Origin: Suillus spraguei
Lineage: Eukaryota > Basidiomycota > Agaricomycetes > Boletales > Suillaceae
DNA length: 64,000 nt
Assembly (NCBI GenBank): GCA_016800925.1
Contig: JABCPU010000117.1
Location: 1 to 64,000, forward strand
Reading direction: 5' to 3'
This document shows positions 56,025-64,000 of this stretch, in pieces. The position numbers were made by a program, and so were the translations under genes. Each line of letters starts with the position of its first letter. The stretch's first letter is position 1. The notes beneath the pieces are model-generated. The model saw only the letters and a program-made list of their open reading frames with translations, did no database searches and was not told the origin of the DNA.

Positions 56025-57560
56025 GCGCCACAGCGGCTCGGTCTGCATCAACTACTCATCAATTGTGAACCTTGACTTGAAATATCTAACATGTTCGGTG
56101 TGTCATGCTAGCGTAAAAGCTGGCTCCCAGGTTTGCGCATTCATATTCTCAAAGTGAAAATTTTCTTTTCTACCTGAGCCTCCTTCTGCCTGGCCAATAA
56201 TGCTGGCGCCACCGCACACACAAGACACCTCCCTGTAACTCTGCCTTGTCCGCCGAGGCCGGGCTCAAGTCTACCCCACACGCAGTTGGTTCCATTATTG
56301 TCAGTGAACACATCAATAGTGCGGGCGTTGAGTACGTCAGTTCTTGTTCTCGCCACGACTGGCATCGCCTGCGTTGAACTTCCCCATTCACGTAGAGTCT
56401 CCCATGGATCACCAAAGATGTCAAAAACACGAGGCAGACACGACACTGCATGAGATCCTTGCAAGGTGCGGAGGTCAAAACAGCGGCAAACATTGCCAGT
56501 TGAGGCTTGCGCCGACTTGCGACTTGCCTGCGTGGCGGTGGGGGGACCTCCTTCCTCTGACTACAGGTCTACTCATTGCACCCTTCTTCGCTCAAGCTGA
56601 TCTTCAACATCAGCTATTTCAAACGATGAGCGAACGCAGTCAATCAAGAGACTCGAGAGACAAGATCCACCTCTCGAAAACCGTGTATTCGGCAAAGCAA
56701 CTGCTGGTGAAAGTTCAGTATGCGACTATGTCGCTCCAGACCCGGCGGCAAAATTCGTCGGTTGTTAGGGAAGGTCAAGAATGCGACAAGCAAGATTTTC
56801 CGTGAGTAAATGAGAATGTCAAGTTTCCTGGAACGAAGCTCATGTGACCGTACAAAAGCACTCAAAGGACTCACGCGACCGCAACCTTGTTATCGTGAAG
56901 GCGCTTCTTTGATTCTGAATATCAAGGTAGGTCACCTTTTGGTTTCCACCCCTCCCTTCTTCCCAATTCTGATAGTCACGCAGGTTCAGGATGCTCCCTC
57001 TGGCGCAGAACAAGGTGCCGATCTTGAATCAGCACTTCAGACCATGAAAAGGGCTGCGAAACCCATAAAGCCACTTTCGGAACATGTGGCATCTACCGCC
57101 CAAATGCATCAGCGGACCTCGAAGCTACACGTGATTTCCAGGACACTCGACAACGTCATCGGGATGCTTTCGGAGGTATGAAACCATATCTCTCTATTGG
57201 AACTGAATGAATTCTCGACGCTAGATCTCAGCAGGATGAGGTATGCAGATGGCGCAGGAGGATATACTGAGAAACAATGCTAGCCAGGGACGCTCATATC
57301 TGAGATCGTGGCAACGAGTCAACCAGCTGGCGAGCCCTTGCTAGAGGAGCACGCTAACTAGGTCAAATCACCAGACTCATTCTCTTCGGATGGGACTCGC
57401 ATTGCGATTGGTCCCTCCGGATAGGACTGTCTGGCTCCACAGGCTAGGTATGATGCATTGTCATTGAATGCTGCAATGCAATTCACGCCACCTGCGGCCT
57501 CGAGGGATCTGGCGACACATTACCGTGTCGGGCAGATGCTGCTGGGGTGGAAGGTCGTGT
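56025..57560. other. Unrecognised open frames on both strands
   Basis: Minus strand 56464-56141 reads CLPRVFDIFGDPWETLREWG and TDVLNARTIDVFTDNNGTNC. Plus strand 56810-57181 has an intron-like gap (GTAGGT..ACGCAG, 56927-56984) before VQDAPSGAEQGADLESALQT and a helical segment ending VIGMLSEV. Neither was assigned to a family. They may be exons of two small host genes or relics. Nothing recognised at 57182-57560. Confidence 0.3.
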
Positions 57561-57561
57561 C

Positions 57562-57665
57562 ATAAATGACCCTATTTTAGGGTTGGGAATGCGGGGTGGG
57601 TGCATTCTTAGTTCCATAGTCACGTACGTGCACAGTATTCTCATTGGAGTTTTGCAGCTTGTTAT
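57562..57665 (-). repeat. Dispersed short repeat, copy 3
   Basis: Reverse complement carries ATAACAAGCTGCAAAACTCC, TAAGAATGCACCCACCCCGC and CAACCCTAAAATAGGGTCAT. It is the longest copy and joins the parts seen separately at 4774-4857 and 8728-8772. Confidence 0.65.
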
Positions 57666-58353
57666 GCCCCCCACGTCGCCTAGCTCGCTCACTCACTCAC
57701 GCCATCGTACCGTCGATCGTGCGCTTCGCCTCATGCCGTTCGTGGGTTGCGTGGTCCGTTATTTGAAAAAGTCCTTGCAAGCTGGTCGTCCTCGTCTGCT
57801 CAGCATCCCTCGACGTTCATAGTCTGTACTACATATTGGGAAAGCGTGGTTTCATGTGGGGGTCACTTCCACGACTATCAAGCTCCGAAAGTCGAGAGGC
57901 CTCATGCGTCGGCGAAACTCCAATCAATTCATCAACGCCCCGCTCGATTAAACACGACACCCGGATGTGTTAGCATTCACCGGATATTTGTCGAGTCGCA
58001 TTAACCTTCAAAGTAGTGGAGCTGAAATATACTATCATTGTCATGCCATCAATCACATTATCTGCCGGTGCTGGTGATGATCGATGAACTGATGAAACCC
58101 TGGGGCTGCTGTCTTCGTATAGCCCCGACGAGGCTCATGCTCAAATTTAGAAATATGTGACATAACAATCTGGTAAAAAGGCGGGAGGCGGTTGTTTGTC
58201 TCGCTCCAAAACCAAACAAAGGCGGTGAGTTTGCCCAATGGAAATAGCTGTAAGCCCCACTGGGTCAGTGGTTTTTTTCTCTCTGCCCCCCCCCCACACA
58301 CAAAGCAAAGACAGCCCCAAAAGCTCGCCCCCATTTTCCCCGGGCTTCAAAAG
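57666..58353. promoter_or_regulatory. Upstream region with CT-rich tract
   Basis: No gene seen. A pyrimidine tract (TTTTTTCTCTCTGCCCCCCC, 58270-58295) lies 60-85 bp before the ATG at 58354. Such tracts are common in fungal promoters. Confidence 0.35.
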
Positions 58354-61300
58354 ATGCTCAGCCCGCCCAGTGTCTCTCCTTCCCTCATGGTCGGAGGACC
58401 GTGTTCTCCCTCAGACCTCACGGAGTCGGGCACTTCCCCCCCGAGCCAGAAGAACAGCAGCCCTCCGACGCCCACGGCTGTTTCGACATGCTCCCTCATC
58501 CAATGGCCCCAGATCGCCCAGGAAGGCTCTTCAGAGGGTCACGCTGCCTCGAGATCCCGTCTGGATGATGCTGATCCGCTCTGCAATCTCACTGACATCG
58601 CAGAGTTCCGGGCGCTGTCTCTCATGACTAGATTCCAGCCCGAACTCCAGCTTTTCGTCTGTGACAGATGCAGGTGTGCGGTCTGGGCTGATCACCTGAT
58701 CGGACATATATTCGTCAACCATAAATCGGAGGTCGCCAGCACCCGGAGGGACGTCGCTGTCGCTGCCGTTCAGAGGGCCGGCGAGAGGCTTCATCCGTTG
58801 GAGTCCAGAACTGTGAGAGTCCCCCTTCCTCAGCGTCATCTTCCTCCCTTGCCTTGGTTGCAGCCGCCCACCGTCGGCTATAGATGCCGCCTCTGTCCAT
58901 ACGTAGCTGGAACGATTCCTTCTGTTCGAAGTCATGGCGTCAGACTTCATCCGGGGAAGACCTGCTCCAGCAGACGAGACCAAGCCGTCCCTGTGCAGGT
59001 GCTGTTCTCCAGGACACAGTACTTCGTTGTGCACCAGACACTGCGGAATGTCAGCTCGGGCGACATCTTTTTGAAGTTTTACTCCGACCTTCCAGCGCAG
59101 TACTCCGATGGGGCCTTCATAGATGGAGAGGCCGCTGAGGCATCAGACCCTGCCGATCTGTCACCATTCCTGACGAACTCGGGGTGGGCTCAGGCGACTG
59201 AGGGATATTCCATCCCTGCACTGCGTGCCATGTCATGCGCCAAAGCCCACGAATCTAGCGTCCCTTGGCTGTCCATGATCAAGGGGCTGGGAAGGACCTA
59301 CCTGTCCACCATCTGTTCCACCGCCAACATTGAGCACAAGCTTCTCGAGGGGTTGACGTGCTGGCGTTCTCGACAGTAAGCGTCGACCGGTAGTCTTGCC
59401 TTCTCGCACCTCGCTGATGTATTCCACAAGTCGCCCGTTCCAGGTTTTGCAGCACGCTGAGTCAGTTACAAGCTATGGGCATTATTGCGATCGGCTTGTC
59501 TCGATGACGCTGAGGGCTCTCGACTCTGGAGATGTCAAGGGCGGGCAGCTGAACGTACCAGACAGTGACAGTGGGACTCGGTCAGATGAAGGCGCCCCAG
59601 CCGCCTATGGCCGATTGCGATTGTCTGACGTTCGTCAGGCTGAACCGAATTGGTGCGACATGGAATTCGCAGATGACGATGAAGATGAGGACAGCCTATG
59701 GCTCGAAGATCATTCCATTCCAGACGACGACGACGACGACGATGACGACGATTCAGCGCCTATTGGCTTTGAGACTCTAGAGGATCTACCTGTCTATCCT
59801 ATAGCACTGAACGGCGAGCAAAAGCGGTGCGCCCGAGAACTTATACAGTGCTGTATCAGCAAAGGTCCTTCAAAGCAGCGTCTTTCAGCCTATCATCTCG
59901 TCCTCCTATCCATCTTCACCACCGATGCGGATAGCTCGTCCTTCGGTCCTCTTCACTCCCTGATCGAGGGCTTCGTCATGTCTACTAGTATTGATGATCA
60001 AGGACGGTTCTCGCCTCCCCATCTCATCTCGCCTCATTTAGCCAAAATCGTGTACGCCGCCCTCTTTTCGATCTTAACCGAGGCGATGAAGTCTTCCGAT
60101 CCGTATCTGTGAGCATTCCACCGATGTCTGATGCGATCGACGTCGTTAAAATGTGGTGCTTTCGGTAGAAAGTTTCTGGACTCGCTGCAGCATTGGATAG
60201 CTCCAGGAGAACGATCTCCATTCTGCTCGGTCCGCAGATACTCTCGCATGTGCTTCAACGCATGTCGAGGTCGCGTCTCCCTTCCCCGCCTTCGATTTAC
60301 AGAGAAGTATGGCCAGGACTTCTTCTTTGACGGAAAACTTCTTTCTGTCACATCTATGACGAAGATGTACCATGCGGTCTACAGAGAGACGGAACGCATC
60401 CTCCACCAGGAGCTTTTATTCGGAGCTAGTGAGGATGTGCTAGGTCGGCTCAAAAAACCTGAGGAGATGGCGGAGAATCCTCACCAGCAAGTTACCGGCA
60501 GGGGCGTCCTGGTTTCTGAGATGCAGGCCGCTTGGAACCCGGTCAAGTTCATCATGCGCGACGAGAAGCTCTGCAGCATGTACTTTAGCATTGACTCGAA
60601 CGGAGTTCCGGTTCCGCAACGAGGGGCATGGGAGCAGTACCTGAGGGCGGTAGAGAGATTCAAGGAACATTTTTATTTTCTTTTCCATCAGATCCCTGGG
60701 ATGCCCAGGCGAGGATCTGAAGAAACACGAGCCAAAATCGTGGACATGAGCTTCCGACAGAGAAACATCATGTACCTTTTCAATCGCCTTGCCTGCGTCG
60801 GCGATTACAACAAAACGTCTAGGAACACCGGCCAGGATAAGCTGACGCTGCACTTCTTCGCTCGCCCATTGGAAAACATCCTCCGGCGTTTCCAAGCCTC
60901 GGTCGCTAGCATCAACGCCTGGGCCATCGATCAGCTGCTGCCTCCGGAACGCGTCGATCCCCACCACCACTGCTATCTTCTGTCCAGCATGGGAAACAGG
61001 TGGACGTCCGAACGGCTTTCCCAGATTCTTCGGCGGCTCACCTCGGAGCACCTTCCGGGGCGGGTCAGCCTCGATATGAACTCCCTGAGGCACATCCTGC
61101 CGGGCATCGCGGAACATTACCGGATCTCAGATGCCCTAGCAGCACAAGAGGCTGACAATGTCATGCACGCTCAGCTGGGTCATACGTCTGAGACCGGAGA
61201 TCGTTTGTACGCTAGAAGCCTCGATGATCATCCTCGACTCACTAGCTCAGTGGCTCACCGAACGATGGCCTTTTGTGACCTGTGGCAGGAGTTACTGGGC

Positions 61301-62536
61301 TTCAGCGGGGACCTTCCTGATGAACATGCCGCTCTCTCCCTTCAGAGCTTGTATGCTCGACAGCGGCCTCACTCTGGGAGATCCCTTTCAATGTTTTGGA
61401 CCATCGAGCCTTCCGCCGTGGCGGTCGATACTGACACACGGAACTACCAAGACCTCAGTGACCGTATCGCTGGGATGGAGCGCAGCATCGCTGGATTGGC
61501 TGGCGCCCTCGCCAATCTGACCCAAATGATGCCTGCCGTGCTCCTCGCAGCAGCAGCAGCAGCAAAGCCTCTGGTGACAGCACCCCATAGGGACTCGAGC
61601 GCAGTGATCTCGACCAGCAGTGGTCGATGTACCTCTACTGATGGCGCCTTGCGCGCAGGCGCTGCGGCTGTGTCAGCGACCGTCAGTAAAAGAATCGAGC
61701 CTCGCTCAGCGGTGAGCGCAAATTCTTCGTCGGCACTAGCTGCGGAGTTTTTTTTTTTTTTTTTTTTTTTTTTTCAAGGCTGATACCACGCGGCAGCAGC
61801 CATCGATCGATGCGACTGGGTCTCCATCTGGGTCCCACACACATATTTTGGACGACGCTGAGGCGAGTTTTTCCGACAGCATACCAGCACCATTCGGTAC
61901 TTACGCGGTCGTCGATCTTCTCACCCAGGAGCCAGAAGTACGTCCTCCGAAAAGGGCGAGGACCTGTACTCCAGAGTATCGATATCATTCAGAACCAGCG
62001 GGGGCCGTGGTTGAACCTGACATATCGCCCCCGGCTTCCGTCACCGTCGGTCTGGGTCGATCGAACGATCTGGCTGACGCCGCAGACGTGCCTGTTGATG
62101 ACGACGCTCTGAACCTCACCGATTCTGAGGTATCTGCACTGACTTGTGCTCCATCCGTTTTTTTTATTATGGGGTTAGCTAACGTATTCTGTCGTACGAC
62201 CAGGTTCTTCGAGCGCGCGGAGACCAAGCGCACTGTCCTAATTGCCGCGTCTGCGTGATCGGCTCTGATGATATACGAGCAGCTCATTTTCGAGGCAAAA
62301 AAGCCGAGGAAGGCAACAGCAGCTGGCACGTCCTCAGCTTCCAGGTCGACGTTCCGTGGCGCAAGGCCAAGTACCGTATCTATCGTGAAAGAGACTTCAA
62401 ATTCACGTGCTGCTGCGGTGAATTTTCACACTATGAAAAGAAGGAGATGGTGGATCATCTCGTCTCGTTGGACGCTGATGGCCAGGTAGCACATAAAAGC
62501 ATGAGGGAGCAAAAGCCAAGTTGGCAGTACAAGTGA
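58354..62536 (+). CDS. Zinc-finger protein with tyrosine-recombinase-like core
   Basis: Exons inferred: 58354-59375, 59431-60108, 60179-62129 and 62214-62536, about 1,300 residues. Introns of 55, 70 and 84 bp keep frame. The start MLSPPSVSPS follows a CT-rich tract. N-terminal fingers: FVCDRCRCAVWADHLIGH (DUF3505-like) and YRCRLCPYVAGTIPSVRSH. An Asp run (about 59725-59755) follows. The central region resembles the part that precedes RecQ in telomere-linked helicases. There PRRGSEE (60704), DYNKTS (Lys), NSLRH (61079-61093), LGH (61175-61183) and RLYAR (Tyr 61208) match in order the R, K, HxxR, H and Y boxes of tyrosine recombinases; the first box-II His is Asn. A C-terminal Cys/His part reads HCPNCRVC and CCCGEFSHYEKKEMVDHL. 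No helicase motif is present. A 27-T run at 61748 breaks the frame by one base, so the copy is disrupted or the run length is wrong. Function is inferred only. Confidence 0.65.
61748..61774 (+). repeat. T27 homopolymer inside exon 3
   Basis: 27 T residues coding poly-Phe. The frame upstream ends at TGA 61781-61783, while the frame downstream (KADTTRQQPSIDATG) needs a length differing by one. Confidence 0.9.
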
Positions 62537-62594
62537 TCCCACACGGCGCGTTGGTTCATGCTCCAGTAGTTTTATAATACTGTCCTGTTCTGTT

Positions 62595-62625
62595 CATCCG
62601 ATATATATATATATACATACATACT
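62595..62625. repeat. AT/AC microsatellite
   Basis: ATATATATATATATACATAC, about 60-90 bp after the stop of the recombinase-like gene; may lie in its 3' untranslated region. Confidence 0.6.
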
Positions 62626-62740
62626 GATTGAAGTCTCTTCTCGATAGCGCGAGCTACTGCTCATTCGTTGGGACCGGGCGACATCTCCCTCGTTACTCGC
62701 GTGCTGTTTGCCCTACCACGAGTTGCAAACGCACGTGCGA

Positions 62741-62871
62741 CCTCGGCACGCGAATCGGCCGAGGGGACCGTGACTTCGTTCACGGCTGCGTAATTCATGC
62801 AGCGCTTCTACGCCGTGTTTGATGTCGCCGACCACGCACCCCCCGTCGGGGGGTTTTTTTTTTTTTTTTTT
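62741..62871 (+). other. Series of four hairpins ending in a T18 tract
   Basis: CCTCGGC/GCCGAGG (62741-62764, 7-bp stem); CCGTGA-cttcgt-TCACGG (62768-62785); GCTGCG/TGCAGC (62785-62803, one G-T pair); ACCCCCC-gtc-GGGGGGT (62838-62854), followed by T18. It could be a structured RNA with a Pol III-type T stop, or chance in GC-rich DNA. No A or B box was recognised. Confidence 0.3.
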
Positions 62872-63376
62872 CTTCCACGACTGAGTTCACTGCGGCCACC
62901 GCCAACCAAAATATGGATCATCATCATCTTTGCGACGCAAGGTGGCGTATCTCGAATGCCGGGGGTGGAGTCGCTCGTTTCTTGACGACACGACTCGACT
63001 CCCGGAGACGAGAGAGCTGATCGACGGATGGTCCCGCAGGGACGAACCTGGTTTCTGAAGAGGGAGGGGATCGCATCGGAGCTTCAAGGAACGCTTCGAC
63101 CAGCTTTGCCCCTGAGATTCTTTGAAACCGTCCGTATGCTTCTCCCCTTCTTTCCGTCCTTCCGCTCGCTCCCATTTCTGCGACCGCCCCCCCCCCCCCC
63201 CATTGAATTTACGGGTCCCACCTCCCCCGGATGCTCGTGCTCTCACTCTCGCCGCGTCCCGCCCCGGTCTTCTTCTCGCCCGCCCTGCGAGACGAGAGAG
63301 AGGTTCCGGGGGTCTCTCGATCGGGCGGCTGCCGCTGGCGCTGGCGCCTACGGGGGACGGCGCCGGGGCTAACGAT
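62872..63376. other. GC-rich stretch with homopolymers, no gene recognised
   Basis: Contains C and G runs (for example 63187-63200, C14). Open frames on both strands are expected from the base composition and none shows a motif. Confidence 0.4.
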
Positions 63377-64000
63377 ATGTCTCGCGCGGCACGCCCCCCT
63401 CCCGCGCCCCCCGCCGTCCGCTACGGTCCGCTACGCATCCCCGTCGGTCCGCGGGTCGACGAGCTGGGGGGGGCCCCCCCCCCTCTCCCGCGGCTAGCTT
63501 CCCACGTCGTCGTCTCTCCTCCTCCTCGTCGTCTTCAGTTCGGCGTCGCTCGGGCGGACCCCGTCCAAGCGGTGCTGCGCCACCGGAGTTGGGAGGCGAT
63601 TTCCCACGCGTCTTCTCCCCCGACGGACGGACGTTCGCATCCCGGAATTCGAGCGATCGTCTCGGCTCTCGCCGATCGAATCCGGTACGGGTCCATCCGC
63701 TCGCTGAGAATCCAGATGCCGCTCGACCCGTCGTACGACAGAAAAGACGAGCACGGAATGGAAGCTGGCCGACGGAGCGGGCGTTTCGTTCGATGGGGGG
63801 GAGGTCAGGCAGGGGGCGGCCGTCCACGCGCGCGTCTTCTCCGCTTCATCCTCGTGCTCGCTCCACAGCTTTGGCACTCTCCGTGCAGATCAAGCGCGTC
63901 CGACGCTCTTTTTGGCGCAGTGTGCGCGCGTCCTCTTTCATCTGCATCGGACCCCCTCGTCATCGCGGTCCCTGCGATCTCGCGAGCCTGCCTGGGCCAT
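63377..64000 (+). CDS. Open frame running off the window edge
   Basis: ATG at 63377 begins a frame open for 208 codons to the last base: MSRAARPPPAPPAVRYGPLR, later HPGIRAIVSALADRIRYGSI and PLDPSYDRKDEHG, ending SRACLGH without a stop. The sequence is GC-rich, where stops are rare, and the opposite strand is also largely open, so coding is uncertain. No family recognised; it could be the first exon of a gene to the right. Confidence 0.25.
   Translation, partial: MSRAARPPPAPPAVRYGPLRIPVGPRVDELGGAPPPLPRLASHVVVSPPPRRLQFGVARADPVQAVLRHRSWEAISHASSPPTDGRSHPGIRAIVSALADRIRYGSIRSLRIQMPLDPSYDRKDEHGMEAGRRSGRFVRWGGGQAGGGRPRARLLRFILVLAPQLWHSPCRSSASDALFGAVCARPLSSASDPLVIAVPAISRACLGH

Noticed and set aside
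58192..58353. Upstream Met at 58192 as the start of the recombinase-like protein
   Set aside because: The extension runs through a poly-C/CT-rich tract typical of a promoter or 5' leader; the ATG at 58354 is the better start.
62838..62871. GC hairpin plus T run looking like a bacterial intrinsic terminator
   Set aside because: The genome is fungal; kept only as a possible structured RNA end.
63494..63877. Minus-strand ORFs at 63369-63827 and 63494-63877
   Set aside because: GC-rich composition keeps several frames open on both strands; no motif supports them over the plus frame.

Overview
The window looks like repeat-dense, possibly subtelomeric, DNA of a mushroom-forming basidiomycete (Agaricomycetes). 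The evidence is short introns (about 45-100 bp) with GT..AG ends, a KDZ-type transposase, a DUF6532-like relic, a laccase relic, a lineage-specific Agaricomycete gene, and a RecQ-like helicase relic of the telomere-linked type. No ribosomal RNA, tRNA, CRISPR array or telomere repeat was seen. Nothing was run: all homology statements come from reading motifs.

Layout. (1) 1-2.9 kb: decayed minus-strand RecQ-like helicase with a repetitive C-terminal tail. (2) 3-4.5 kb: duplicated non-coding blocks and a dead DUF6532-like gene. (3) 4.9-8.55 kb: minus-strand hypothetical gene whose probable first intron carries a 5'-truncated LINE with a 13-bp target duplication. (4) 9-10.6 kb: small hypothetical gene, a 240-bp tandem duplication and the 5' exons of a laccase. 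(5) 10.606-16.105 kb and 50.524-56.024 kb: two nearly identical 5.5-kb inverted arms, each with a phosphate-transporter-like relic, a 769-bp solo LTR and the N-terminal part of a KDZ transposase. The left transposase continues to its C-terminus at 17.3 kb. (6) 17.5-19.1 kb: multi-exon lineage-specific gene on the minus strand. (7) 19.507-35.487 kb: Gypsy element A (plus strand, TSD TGCCG). Its RNase H region holds a solo LTR (TSD ACATC) and its chromodomain holds a younger Gypsy element B (minus strand, 25.703-33.327 kb). (8) 36.4-38.3 kb: unrecognised minus-strand gene-like region. (9) 39.19-43.1 kb: LTR-less Gypsy fragment C. (10) 43.11-50.51 kb: foldback-like structure of tandem repeats in opposite orientation around a palindromic core. 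(11) 56-58 kb: unrecognised ORFs and a dispersed repeat. (12) 58.35-62.54 kb: a multi-exon gene with zinc fingers and what reads as a tyrosine-recombinase catalytic set. (13) 62.6-64 kb: GC-rich sequence with consecutive hairpins, a T tract and an open frame running off the edge.

Few host genes look usable. The best candidates are the 58.35-62.54 kb protein, the 17.5-19.1 kb gene and perhaps the 4.9-8.55 kb gene. The Gypsy elements share an extra ORF after pol with a CCHC knuckle, a hairpin with compensatory changes at its stop codon, and a Tf1-like self-priming site. These, with the recombinase-like protein and the large inverted structures, are the most interesting content.
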